Below are positions 1 through 10,400 of a DNA stretch of 31,337 nucleotides, in pieces. The notes under the pieces were generated by a model. That model saw only the letters and a list, made by a program, of their open reading frames with translations, ran no database searches and was not told the DNA's origin. The translations under genes and the position numbers were made by a program. Numbering within the stretch: the stretch's first letter is position 1; every line of letters starts with the position of its first letter. Origin of the DNA: Trichosporon coremiiforme (taxonomy: Eukaryota > Basidiomycota > Tremellomycetes > Trichosporonales > Trichosporonaceae); assembly GCA_039545355.1 (NCBI GenBank), contig BCJJ01000075.1:1-31337 (forward strand), written 5' to 3'.

Positions 1-77
1 AACGGACAACCTTCAGGAATACGTGTGTATATCCCAGTCATTGGAATCTGAAGCGCTACCAATTACGCCACGGAGTC
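1..77 (-). tRNA. tRNA-Trp (CCA), intron-containing, 3' end cut by the window edge
   Basis: On the minus strand the acceptor 5' strand GACTCCG starts at 77. A good box A (TGGCGTAATTG) and a D-arm closed by GCG/CGC follow. The anticodon CCA is at 44-42, preceded by T33 and followed by A37. The 3' half gives CCTGA (anticodon stem), variable loop AGGTT and T-stem GTCCG, then the window ends in the T-loop. The halves are separated by an intron of about 22 nt (40 to 19). It contains TGG, complementary to the anticodon, as eukaryotic pre-tRNA introns often do. The stem TCAGA/CCTGA has one A-C mismatch next to the loop. A Gly(TCC) reading is possible if the loop is shifted, but GACTCCG and the D-arm spacing favour Trp. 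The T-loop and acceptor 3' strand lie outside the window. Confidence 0.8.
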
Positions 78-380
78 ACCGTGATGTGGTTCACGAAAGC
101 GATCCCTGCCGCCGGGGCTATCACTGGCCACGGCTCCGCGGAATCGCGGAGATTGCGAATTCTGTAAGATGCATACTGGGAACCAAGGGAGGGCGATTGC
201 GCAAAGCAATGCCAAGGGACATACTCCACATCAGCACATGAATGCCACGAAGCAGGTATCTGCTGGGGCGTCCGTGCCACGGTTGAGTCGTGTCCTCCTG
301 TCTCTCACGTCGATCTCTCCCCTGCAGCCCCGGTCACACCACACGCATTATCCAAACCGATCCATGCCTATAGTTCTAAT
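78..380. other. Intergenic, between tRNA-Trp and the 3' end of MRI1
   Basis: This holds the 5' flank of the minus-strand tRNA and the 3' flank of MRI1, which is transcribed in the same direction. The small reading frames here overlap each other on both strands and look like chance. I see no further gene. Confidence 0.6.
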
Positions 381-1624
381 CTAGCAAACGCTCTTCACGT
401 CGATGCTCTTCTCGCCCTCCTTGCGAACCGCGACGCCCTTCTCCGTCACGACGGCGCTGATGAGCTCGGCGGGCGTAACGTCAAAGCTGGGGTTGTAAAC
501 CTGGTTCCACGGCTTGTCATCGGCGCCGACGCCCTCGGGCGAGATGCGCACGACGTCGACGCTGCCCGTCTCGAGGTTCTTGCCGCGGACGAGGGTGGCC
601 TCGACGGCGGGGCGCTGCTCGATCGTAATCTCGGCCCCGGTCTTGAGCGACAGGTCGACGGTCGTGACGGGCGCAACCACCACGAAGGGCACGCCGTGGC
701 GCTGCGCAAGGACTGCGGCCTGGTACGTGCCGATCTTGTTTGCCGTGTCGCCGTTGGCGACGATGCGGTCCGCGCCGACGATGACGCCGTCGATCTCCTC
801 GTGCTGCATCAGGGAGCCCAGCATCGTGTCGCACACCATGCAGGCGGGGAGCTGGAGGGTGGTCAGCTCGAGAGAGGTAAGACGCGAGCCCTGGTGATAG
901 GGCGTCGTCTGCGCGTAGTACGCCGTGTCGAGCTCGTCGGCCTCGAAGAGCGCCGTAATGACGCCAATGGCTGTACCGTAGCCGCTCGTAGCGAGCGAGC
1001 CAGTGTTGCAAACCGTGATGACCTTGAGGCCCTTCTTGCCCGCCTTCTTCGCGGCTTCGCCGCGCTGAGACCACAGCCACTCGGCACCCAGACGGCCCAT
1101 CTCGCGATTACGCTGCAGGTCCTCGGCGTGCACGGCGTAGCACGTATCCTTGACGCTGTCAAGGAGAGCAGGGGCTGAGGCCGGCGACGCCTCAAGAAGA
1201 CGACGGATACGGTCCATCGCCTCGCCGAGGTTGACGGCCGTCGGGCGCGAGGACTGCAGGTAGTCCAGCATCGGGAGGAGGTGCGCCTTGACGTCCTCAA
1301 CGCTCTCGAGCTTGGGAGCATCGGAGAGGAGGTGCTGGCGGATGGCCAGGGCGGCGAGGGAGGCGATGGCGGGCGCGCCGCGGATCTGGCGTTAGCTTCA
1401 GAGCCATTCCGGCAGCTATCTCGGCCCCGGGGTCGTGCGGGAGCAGTCACGCCGCTGGCGCGACTTGGACTCACCTTCATCGACTTGATGGCGTCGAAGG
1501 CCTCCTCGGGCGTCTTGACCGGCTCCCAGACCACCTCGTGCGGGAGGCGGAGCTGGTCGATGATCTCGACCGCGCCGTTGTCGGAGACGCGCAGAGACGT
1601 CATCATCTCGGGGAGCTTGGGCAT
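381..1624 (-). CDS. MRI1: Methylthioribose-1-phosphate isomerase (methionine salvage)
   Basis: The enzyme converts 5-methylthioribose-1-phosphate to methylthioribulose-1-phosphate in the cytosolic methionine salvage pathway. It belongs to the eIF2B-alpha/beta/delta-like isomerase family. There are two exons, 1624-1475 and 1385-381. The intron (1474-1386, 89 nt) starts GTGAGT and ends CTAACGCCAG, and both exons keep phase 0, giving 384 residues, close to fungal family length. Exon 1 carries the N-terminal 'DQLRLPHE...FDAIKSMK' block and exon 2 continues with IRGAPAIASLAALAI. The catalytic cysteine lies in VCNTGSLATSGYGTA (about C176), and the catalytic aspartate in VGADRIVANGDTANKIGT (about D256). 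The start is the first ATG of the exon, and a palindromic CACGTG site lies about 100 bp upstream. Nothing looks broken. Confidence 0.95.
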
Positions 1625-1719
1625 GGCTGGCTAGGGTTTTGTTGTTGTTGAAGCTAGGACCAAAGGCGTCGAAAGAAACGTTTCTGAGCTCGTCATTTAG
1701 AGTGGAGGTCAGGCACGCG

Positions 1720-1727
1720 TCACGTGA
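1720..1727. promoter_or_regulatory. Palindromic E-box TCACGTGA upstream of MRI1
   Basis: A perfect TCACGTGA palindrome sits about 95 bp upstream of the MRI1 start. In yeasts TCACGTG is bound by the bHLH factor Cbf1, which helps switch on sulfur amino-acid genes. That it acts here is inference from position. The only other CACGTG cores I found are upstream of the second sulfur gene. Confidence 0.55.
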
Positions 1728-4700
1728 TTCTCCAGTCGCCACTGAGCCTTCGAACAATAAAGACAGCTATTGTACTTGATGGGGTGAGGGATGCATGCGA
1801 GAGGGAGTGGGTTCGATTCATCGCCTGCTATACGGTGAAGGGGGGTTACACTTTTGTACCAGTGAGACTGGAAGAGGAGGCGGTAGGGTGTTGGACCGGT
1901 GAACGGTAAAACGGCCAGTGGCACAAGGGTAGGTCGCCAGCGTCCTTTGCACGGGTGCGTTTCACCGCGAGGAGAAAGCACACTACGTCGCCCCTGCCTC
2001 CAGTCTTTCGGTTGAAAAGCCAGGGGCTGCATCATTCTGGGGTCGACATGTTGGTGTGCTGGTGGCTTGTTAGTGGAGAGTTGGCACGATGCTGGAACAT
2101 CACACTGGGCTATCGAGGTGCAGTCCGGGACACGACGACCCGAGGTGGTCTTCGACAGATCCGGAAACTGCCCAAATAAGGACAGTCCGATGGGTGAGTA
2201 GCATGGAGCGTTACAGTGCTGGTCTGCTTTGGTACGCTTCCCACACTCGGACACCTGATGATCACATGAGAGGCGGTACCGAAATCATTCTCATCGGGCG
2301 TGAACATATGTTTGTTGCATGAACCGGCAACGGACATTCCACAGTGCACGGACGCCTACCCCCCTTTGACACTCTCGCAGGGTGTGCAGGGGCTCCTCTC
2401 TCGTGCAGCACAGGGACCACCGAACGGGGTGCGAACGGGGTTCGGACCTGATTGAACTTTGCCCCGAGGAGGGATCACGTCTGACGAACACTCGATGCCG
2501 GCGCCGTTCCGGGTATGCCGTAGTGTTGCGTACCAGGAATCCTACCCCTCTTGGGATCATGGCCAGACCAGACCCAAGTGGACTCAACACACAGGCGCAG
2601 GGTATGTACGGTTGGCTCAGCTAGCTCAGCTTCCTGCACTTACCAGAAGCGCGCAAGGGGGAGCGCTGTCACGTCTCACCTACCGACAGAGATGACGAAG
2701 ATGCTCAGAGAGAAGAGGTGCACTTTAGCTCAGCCAGATAGACGTCGCAGCCTGCTCAAAGTGCGAGAAAGTGATCCAAGAATACAATCTAGTACGCAGC
2801 GCTGACCCGGCCTGATCGCTCGTCAGTTTGCACCCAGGGCAAACGGAGGGCATGGAGGCAAGCTTCACTGCAGTGCAAGATGTCCGAAAACGGCCACGGC
2901 CAGCGGTCATGCAAGTGAGCAGACGACGCGTCGCATGGCCTCCTTGCCGTAAGAACAAGCTCAGAGTGGGTCGGTCGGAGGGCCACTGGAGGGTCCGGAG
3001 GGGTCACCGGACAGTTGCTCTTTTCGTATGTTTTCCGCCAGCGTCCTGTGCCCCCCGATGCTTCTCCACTGGCCACTGGACGACGCTCGCTTCCAGCATT
3101 GGAGAGGAACGCTGCGGACGCACCCGGAACTATCAGTCTGCATGCTCGCGGACATTCGCACGCACTCGGGTCCGCGATGAGCAAGCTTTGCAGTTTCTGG
3201 AGGTACCCGGCCCACTGGGACCCAAGCTTTGAGGAACACTGGGGAGGAACGCAGCCGTAGGCAGCGGCGACATAGCGGCCACCGACTGGCCGGGCGATGA
3301 GCTAAGCAAGCTCAGTGCCCAAATTTGAACGGCCAGGCGTGCAGGTGCACGCCGAAAGTATATGCAGTCTGTGCACGTCTGTGCATCCGTGTGTGATAGA
3401 CATTGCCGTATCGACGGGCGCAGGGGGACAGTAAAGTTTGGAACTCGCTTTCCTGGCTTCCCAGCTGGCCCAATACTCAGCTTTTCATCACTGCTTGCGA
3501 CGCCCTCATGCCTTCTCGTCCTCCGTTTGCCTTGCTTGGACGACAAGAGGTGTGCAGGGTACGAAGATGGAGTCGGAGTCGAGGCTCATGCCGGCTCTGG
3601 CTCGCTCACCTGCTTGGCTCGCTCGCTCGCTTCGATGTCATGTTCGCGGCGCAGTCGAGGGCAGCAGTTGCGACGTCCGGGGCACCCAGAATGGACGGTC
3701 TCGACCTCGGTGCAGCGTTCCCAACTGATGATGCACCTCACTTTGCAAGAGGCAGCCAGTTTGATGGACGCTCGCAGTTAGGGCAATGGGCCAGGATCCA
3801 GCGATCCACTGGAGCGACAGTCTAGGGATGCAGGATTTGTTGCGAGACACTCGTGACACTCGCCGGACACTGGTTTGCCCTCGTTGCCAGGTGGGCGCCT
3901 ACTTTCCGTCCTTGCGTCCTTGATGTCCTGGATGGATGGGCGACCAGCCTCGTGACGCAGTGGGTCGGCCTGGGTTGGAGCCAAGGCCAGCCAAGGGCAG
4001 CCGAGGCACCCGGTGTGCTTCTGCAGCGCCAGACGGAGAGTGCACACGCAGACCCAAGCTTCGATTCAGTGGACGGTGGGATGAGTAGTGTCGGACGGTC
4101 GCTGGAGCAGAGTTGAGACACCAAACCTAGACTCCTTCAGAATCACACCGCCCTGGAGGTATAACGTACAAGAGCCGGTCGGCCAGCGCTGGGAGACTCT
4201 CGCTCCAAGGTGCATGGTGTGGTTTGCTGACGGGCACTGCGGAGTCCACACGGCGCACGAACGACGCGACCAAACTGAGTTTCAGACCAAAAACCAGGCA
4301 CGGCTGGCAGACGAGGCACGACGCTCCGACGCGTCCTGAAGGGTGCCAGGGTGCCAGGGGCGGGAATCCTCTGGCAATTCACCTCGTCCCATTCTGCCCG
4401 AACCAGAACATCACCACCTTGCTAATGAACTGGGGTCGCCGGACACTGCAAGCGTACTCCTCCTCACTCACACCAATGACCCAGACACCCAGACCAGCGT
4501 GAGCTACTTGGCCGGCCCATGCATTGTGCACACAGTGTCCGCCGTCACGTCCGGCTCCAGGGCCCCCCCTGCCGTACGTACTCCGGCCAAGGCACAGGGT
4601 CTGCCTGCGATCGCTCACCGTCCCACTACTCACGACTACCTCACGTACCTCTCACCCTCTACTTACTGACCAAGGTCTCACCATGGCCGCGACCACCACA

Positions 4701-4732
4701 CAGCCTTTGGTACGACGTTCGCCGAGCCGCGT

Positions 4733-4740
4733 TATAAGAG
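4733..4740 (+). promoter_or_regulatory. TATA box of the DUF1996 gene
   Basis: TATAAGAG lies 234 bp before the start codon and is followed by a strongly pyrimidine-rich, T/C-biased leader (about 4755-4935), a common arrangement at fungal transcription starts. No ATG was seen between the box and the assigned start, so the leader appears free of upstream reading frames. Confidence 0.5.
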
Positions 4741-4966
4741 CGACCGGGTTGTGTTCCTCCAGTTTCTTCTTCGTCGTTGTCGCCTTTGCTTCCCCCCTTC
4801 GTTTTCCTCGCTTTCTCTGTCATCTCTCGACAATCAGTCGCTGGTCCGACTGCCTACGATCCTTTCACGAACCACGTTCATTATCTTCCCCCCCTCTTGC
4901 TTAGGCTTGCTTTTTCTGCTCGCCTGACACCCTTTTCTACGTGAACGGACAGACAAACCGTAAACG

Positions 4967-7174
4967 ATGTTCAAGGCCGCCATCCTCGGTGCCCTTCTCG
5001 CCGCTGTCGGCGTCAGCGCCGTCGACAACACGGGCGAGGTCTCGTTCGTCCTCGGCGACACGAGCACGCTGCTGTACTCGCGCATGGACCCGCTCGTCAA
5101 TCCCGGCGAGGTCTCTGGCCACATGCACCAGGTCCTCGGCGCGTCCAACTTCCGTGACGTCCTCAGCACCCCCGACGAGATGCAGCGCGCGCACTGCTCG
5201 TCGACCAAGGTCCAAGCCGACAAGTCCAACTACTGGACGCCCACCCTCTACTTCATGTGGGGCAACGGCACCTACACCCCCCTGACCTCGGGAACCCGTA
5301 TCTACTACGACCTCCGCCCCTCCGACAACGGCCAGAAGGTGACCCCTTTCCCCAACGGTCTCCGTATGCTCTCCGGTCTGGCCATGTTCCGTGACGAGGG
5401 CGCCGAGCAGTCGCAGGGTGTCCGTATCTCGTACAACCGTGACCCGAACCCTACCCCCAAGTTCATGCCGCGCAAGTACGCCAAGGCGCCGAACCAGGTC
5501 ATCATGTCCATCTTCTTCCCCCGCTGTGGTCTGCCTGACCAGCGCCTCGACTCTGAGGACCACTTCTCCCACATGGCGCACCCCATCTCGGGCAATCTGA
5601 ACGAGTACAACATTGCGTCTGACAAGTGCCCCGACACGCACCCGATCATGTACCCCAAGGTGCTGATCGAGACGCTGTTCGAGCTCACGGACGAGATGAA
5701 GAAGCAGTGGAACCCGAACGACTCCAACTTCATCCTGTCCAACGGCGATGTCACGGGTGTCACCTACCACGGCGACTTCATCAACGGCTGGGACAGGGAC
5801 GTTCTCCAGGCCGTCATCGACCAGGACTGCCGCGTCGGTGACAGTCTCGAGAAGTGCCACGCGTTTGACGGCCTGCTCGACAAGGACGCGCGTTTCCAGT
5901 GCCGCTACCAGGGCCAGATCCTCGACGAGGACATTGGCTTCCTGAAGCCTCTCAACTCGCTGCCCGGATGCAACGCCAAGTGGGACTGGGAGGACGGCCC
6001 GGCCAAGCCCACGACCTGCCCCGAGCCCAACAAGCCCAAGCCCGGCTACGTCAACCCGCAGTACCAGCTCAACTTTTTCTACCGCCAGCACATCCCCATC
6101 TCGATGCAGGGCACGGGGATGGACCCGACCACGATCGGGCTCGGCGACTGTGCCTCCGCCTCGCGCGGCTACGGCTGCAACGTCACCCCCTGGGGCAGCA
6201 TGGATATCCAGAACAGCGTCGAGATCAAGCCGGTCGACCAGCCGATCCAGGTCGACGCCCCCGCGTCGGCCGAGATGCCCGCCGACCTGCCGACCGAGCT
6301 GGGAACGGCCGAGCACCCGACCGTGAACGGCATGTTTGACACGACCGAGTTCCGCGGCCTCAGTGCCGACCGGCCCGTGGACCTGGCGCAGGCGACCAAG
6401 GGCGCGGGCGACGGGCACTTTGAGGCCGAGAACGCGTGCGAGCGCCAGGCCAACCTCCTCCTCCCCTGTGGCCAGTACCAGCGCAAGGTGGGGATCTTTG
6501 GCAACTCGACCGAGTTCCGCACCGGCGGAGGCGAGGACAAGCCCGCCGCCGCCCCCGCCGCCGCCCCCGCCGCGCCCGACACGGGCGCCAAGGCCAAGGC
6601 GGCTACCAGCAGCGCTGCGTCTGGCTTCAACGCCCTGCCGACGGGGGGCGCCACCGGCAACGTCACCGGCAACGCGACCGACTCGCCCGTCTCGACCGAC
6701 CCCAACCTCGGCAACAACTTTATCGCCGACAATGCGACGCTCTACAACGCCGACGCGCCCCAGGACCTCGAGCCGGACGTGCACGTCTCGTCGCCCGTCG
6801 AGTCTGGGTCCGCCTCTGCCGCTGCCGTCTCTTCCGTCGCGCCCTCTGGCTCGGCGTCGGCCGCTCCTTCCGGCTCTGCCGCTACCTCTGCCTCGGGTGT
6901 CTCGTCCGTCGCACCCTCTGGCTCCGCCGCTGCTCCCTCTGGCTCCGCCGCTGCTCCCTCTGCCTCCAGCGCCAGCGCCATCAACTCGTCCGAGCCTACC
7001 TCCTCCACTAGCTCCGCCATCAACTCGAGCGAGCCCACCTCTGCCTCCGCCGCCTCCTCTGCCAGCTCGGCCGCCGCGCCCCAGAAGACGGGCAAGAAGG
7101 GCAAGAAGGGCAAGAAGTGCCGCGCCGGAGCTGGGAAGCATCGCCGCTCGCGCCTGCGTATGGCTTCCCACTAA
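4967..7174 (+). CDS. Secreted DUF1996-domain protein with Ser/Ala-rich tail
   Basis: This is a single-exon gene of 735 residues. Residues 1-18 are a signal peptide with a likely cut after VSA. Residues about 38-290 match the fungal DUF1996 family: DPLVNPGEVSGHMHQVLGAS, the YWTPTLY block, the FFPRCG and DHFSHMAHP motifs, and 'HGDFINGWD'. The His-rich GHMHQV and HFSHMAHP positions are typical of the family, but its activity is not known to me. A CNVTPWG segment and a 'FEAENACERQANLLLPCG' segment follow. From about residue 500 the chain becomes a low-complexity Ala/Pro/Ser tail with tandem APSGSAA and INSSEPTS repeats. The end is basic (GKKGKKGKKC, then RSRLRMASH), so there is no GPI-anchor signal. 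It is probably a secreted or wall-associated glycoprotein. The ATG follows a short A-rich context (TAAACGATG). Confidence 0.9.
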   Translation: MFKAAILGALLAAVGVSAVDNTGEVSFVLGDTSTLLYSRMDPLVNPGEVSGHMHQVLGASNFRDVLSTPDEMQRAHCSSTKVQADKSNYWTPTLYFMWGNGTYTPLTSGTRIYYDLRPSDNGQKVTPFPNGLRMLSGLAMFRDEGAEQSQGVRISYNRDPNPTPKFMPRKYAKAPNQVIMSIFFPRCGLPDQRLDSEDHFSHMAHPISGNLNEYNIASDKCPDTHPIMYPKVLIETLFELTDEMKKQWNPNDSNFILSNGDVTGVTYHGDFINGWDRDVLQAVIDQDCRVGDSLEKCHAFDGLLDKDARFQCRYQGQILDEDIGFLKPLNSLPGCNAKWDWEDGPAKPTTCPEPNKPKPGYVNPQYQLNFFYRQHIPISMQGTGMDPTTIGLGDCASASRGYGCNVTPWGSMDIQNSVEIKPVDQPIQVDAPASAEMPADLPTELGTAEHPTVNGMFDTTEFRGLSADRPVDLAQATKGAGDGHFEAENACERQANLLLPCGQYQRKVGIFGNSTEFRTGGGEDKPAAAPAAAPAAPDTGAKAKAATSSAASGFNALPTGGATGNVTGNATDSPVSTDPNLGNNFIADNATLYNADAPQDLEPDVHVSSPVESGSASAAAVSSVAPSGSASAAPSGSAATSASGVSSVAPSGSAAAPSGSAAAPSASSASAINSSEPTSSTSSAINSSEPTSASAASSASSAAAPQKTGKKGKKGKKCRAGAGKHRRSRLRMASH
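6914..6967 (+). repeat. 21-bp in-frame tandem repeat in the DUF1996 gene
   Basis: Two exact 21-bp units, each starting CCCTCTGGCTCC (at 6914 and 6935), are followed by a partial third from 6956. They encode the PSGSAAA repeats of the tail. Such repeats can change copy number between strains. Confidence 0.8.
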
Positions 7175-7204
7175 GCGACTCTGCAGACCAGTCGCACTCA
7201 AGTC

Positions 7205-7238
7205 GCCACAAGTCGTTCGCCACAAAACGACTTGTGGC
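7205..7238 (+). terminator. Perfect 13-bp hairpin in the 3' flank of the DUF1996 gene
   Basis: GCCACAAGTCGTT (7205-7217) and AACGACTTGTGGC (7226-7238) are exact inverted copies around an 8-nt loop. The hairpin starts 31 nt after the stop codon, inside the 290-bp gap between two converging genes, so it probably lies in the 3' UTR. A role in 3'-end formation or mRNA stability is inference. The inverted repeat itself is plain in the sequence. Confidence 0.5.
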
Positions 7239-7362
7239 TACTCTCCACCCACATCTGCTAGCCAGATCTTAATGTATCCCCTGCATATCGATATCAACCC
7301 CTTATTTCCGTAGCTGCTGTGCAGATGCATTCTTCCCCCCCTGGTAATATACAGCTGCATCG

Positions 7363-7377
7363 CATAACGGCGTTATG
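7363..7377. repeat. Short dyad in the convergent gap
   Basis: CATAACG and CGTTATG flank a single central G. This lies 88 bp before the end of the converging minus-strand gene. It could be a protein-binding dyad or chance. Confidence 0.3.
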
Positions 7378-7464
7378 TACATAGGAGTCCACTACTGTTC
7401 TAATTTCAGTGCCTGCAGACACCCCCTAGGGCGCGCTTGACGCGGCACATCCGCCGAGCACACG

Positions 7465-10400
7465 CTACGTGGACGTGGGTGTGGTCTGACCCGGTGCTCC
7501 ACCATCCGCCTCGCCCTCGGCGCTGATGACCACGACTGGAGGGAGCAGCGGAGCTGATCGTGTGCTGCGTGCCGTGCCAGTCTGTGCTCCCGCGTCGTCG
7601 TTCCCGGAAGTTGAGTCGGAGCCCGGCGCCCTTGCGTTCGAGCTCACTATGACCGCCGCCGGGGCGAGCACTGCCACCCCACCTACTGCCTCGTCGGAGC
7701 AGGGATTGGGCGGCACTGCCTGACCTTCCGTGGCGACGGCTGGCGATCGCTGCGCTCCCACCTCCGCCGCCACTCGCGCTCGCTCCAGGATCTCGTCCAT
7801 GTCCGGCAGACTGTCGAAGGGATGCTCGACGCCCGCTTGCGTCAGCAACACCCTGGGCATAGGCTTCTCCCCAGACCGTGGCGATCGCTGTGCGGAACCG
7901 CTGCCACGTCTTGGTCGTCCCGTTCTCTGCGGCGGGGGCGGGGCTGTCGGGTTGGCTTGCCAGACGACCCTCGGCGCCACCAGCTCCGACTTGGGCAGGG
8001 GCGTCTCCTCGTCCTCCTCGACCACGCGCTCTAACACTCTCAGGCTCCCGCAGTGGCGTAAGTAGACCTGGCCCTCGGGGCCATACTCCGGACCCAGCTC
8101 GAGCCAGTCCGGACCGATGTCGGGAATATCGAACTCCTCCGGCGCGGGAGGCAGGGGTTTCGAGGGCGGAGGCGGAGGACGCGGCGGCAGCGTCGGCAGC
8201 TCGATCGCGATCGGCTCGGACACGCTCGGAGTCGACTCGTGGCACGACCGCTCCGTCTCGCTCCAGCTCTTGCCACGCAGATCGAACATGCTCGGTGTCA
8301 GCGCCGGCGTTGTCCCTGTCTCGCCAGTCGCGCTCGAGGAGTTCGGCGAGCTCGCGCCTCTGCTCGGCGTGCCAGGCGCGCAGGCGTTCTTTCGTGTGTC
8401 GTCGTTGGGCGCGGCGGAGCTCACGCCGGCGCTCTCGGTCCTCCCGCCGCTCAGCGCGGCGTTGCTGTCGACGCTCTTTCCGCTCGCGCTCCGCTTCGTC
8501 GGCGTCCCGTCGCTCTCGCTCTCGCTGTTGCTCCCGGCGCCGTCGAACAGATCCGAAACTTTCAAAGGGGTGAAACCCGACCCAAGAGTGATCTGCGTAG
8601 CGCTCCGCGGCGGCGTGACGTGGTCGGTCGTCGCCGGCGTCGAGATACCTTGGGGATCGAGCGGGCTGATGGGGCTCGTGGCGTTCGCGGTCGCGCCCAA
8701 TCGCGTCTCTAGCGTGCTCAAGTCCAGCGTGTTGAGCTTCATGTCGTCCGCCGCCAAAGAAGCCGAATGAGAGATATTGCCGCTCACTGAAGACATCGAA
8801 ACGACGCTGGTGGGGTCCGTTCGGTACATGTTGGCGTACTCGGTGGCCGTGCCAGTGGAAGAAACCTGCTTCTTGAGGTTGGTGTTGTCCTCATGTGTTG
8901 ACATACGCTTTTGCCTCTCATCCCCTCTCTCCGCGCTTGGTCCGTTGAACATTGGCGGGAGCCACCGCCTGGCTGCCTCGGCGGCAGGGGGAGGCACAGC
9001 GCCAGTCGCCTGGGGAATCGCGGGGTGCGCCGCCGTCGTGGGCCCCATCGCCGGAGGGTGCGTCGGGATCTCGTGGAGCGGTTGACCTGCGTAAGCATAT
9101 GGGTCTGGCTGGGTCGGGTAGCCTGCCTGAACACCGTACTGCGTTTGCTGCGGTACCGGCCTCGGCGCCATCGGCATCGCCCCTGGCGGGAGCTGGTTCG
9201 CCATCGGAGACTGCTGTTGCGGGAGCCACTCGTAGCCGGATGGAGCGACACGGACGTGCTGTCGCTGAGCGTAATGCTGCTCAGGCTGGGCAGGGGCAGT
9301 TGTGTGGAACGGCTGCTCGGACTCGGCAGCGAGCGGCGGCTGCACCGTCGTTTCAGCATGATGGACGTGCGTTTCGAGTGCTGGCGCGGGCGACTGGTGG
9401 TGAGACAGATTGGAAGGTTGCTTAGACTGACCATGCAGTACAGGCTGAGAGGCGGATCGTTGCGCGGGCTGAGCGTCTGCTGCGCCTGCGTTGGCGGCCA
9501 CCACTGCTGGCTGTGACTGTCCCAGGACATCCTTACGATGCGATGACTGGGATGTCGGCGCCTTCGCCTTGTTCTCCTTGCCTTCGGCCGCCTTCCGTGA
9601 CGGCAGCCACGAGAACACTCTGCTCTTCGACTGCCGCTTGGAACCCTCGCCGACCGGCTCGAAGCGCTTATTCTCATTATTCGGAACAGGCACCGACTTC
9701 TTCCTTGCCGGACCTGGACTGTGCACGGAGGCTTGCGAAGGGGAAGGAGGCTGGGACTTGGACTGGGGCACGGGGTGTGCCGGGTGTGTAGCAGGCGTGG
9801 GCGCGGACGGTAATGAGGCTGTTGCAAGAGAAGGAGAGGAAGTGGAACGCGATGGCTTCTGGGCGCGTGATATGCTCGAGGTGCGCTTTGGCAACCCAGT
9901 GGAGGCGGACGTGTTCGCCTTCGACTCCTTTGTGACAGAAGCCTTGACTCGCTTGCTTCCTTCATCTGGTGGCGTCGTGACGACAACGGTCGGCAGCGCT
10001 GGTGGCGCTTTGGACGCAGTCCACGTTTGAGCCTGTGAAGGCTTGATGGGGGCAGCCTTGCTAGAAGGCAGGACCGGCGCACGAGCCTCTCGGATGTGTG
10101 TTTCTTTCACAGGCGCATTCTCCTTCGTGCGATCCGAAGTTCTCGTTTCAATTGCAGCGATGGCATTACCATTTGCCCGCGGCCCGTTGTTGTTCGTGAG
10201 CACGCCAGGAGCAGCCGCAGGCGGAACTTGTACCGTCGTGGCCGCCTGCTGGGTGGCAGCGTCCGGCTGATGCGTGGAAGGCGTGCGTGACGGGCCGCGG
10301 ACAGGTTTGCCGAGAGCACCGCGCGAGGACGTGCGGCGGGCGAGCTTGACGACGGGCTCGACATTTTCGGCAGGAGCTGCATGACCATTGCGGAAAGAGG

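Larger units (their letters stand above)
1625..4966. other. Long gene-free region between MRI1 and the DUF1996 gene
   Basis: These 3.3 kb lie between two divergent genes, so they must hold both promoters. Reading frames are short (at most about 180 codons), overlap on both strands, lack recognisable domains, and lack the C/G third-position bias of the real genes. Several short direct repeats occur, for example GGGTGCCA repeated near 4340 and GCTC repeated near 3615. I see no transposase, reverse transcriptase or terminal repeats. An unannotated non-coding RNA, a spliced small gene or a decayed element cannot be excluded. Confidence 0.55.

Noticed and set aside
1808..1835. GGGTTCGATTC resembling a tRNA T-loop
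   Set aside because: The flanking bases do not form a T-stem and no acceptor, D-arm or anticodon arm is present upstream.
1709..2254. 181-codon minus-strand frame
   Set aside because: No domain, mixed third positions and overlapping frames on the other strand. It also spans the MRI1 upstream E-box.
4937..7225. 762-codon open frame on the minus strand across the DUF1996 gene
   Set aside because: It reads as Arg/Gly/Val-rich text with no domain, the usual mirror of a GC-rich gene with C/G third positions. The plus-strand frame has a signal peptide and family motifs.
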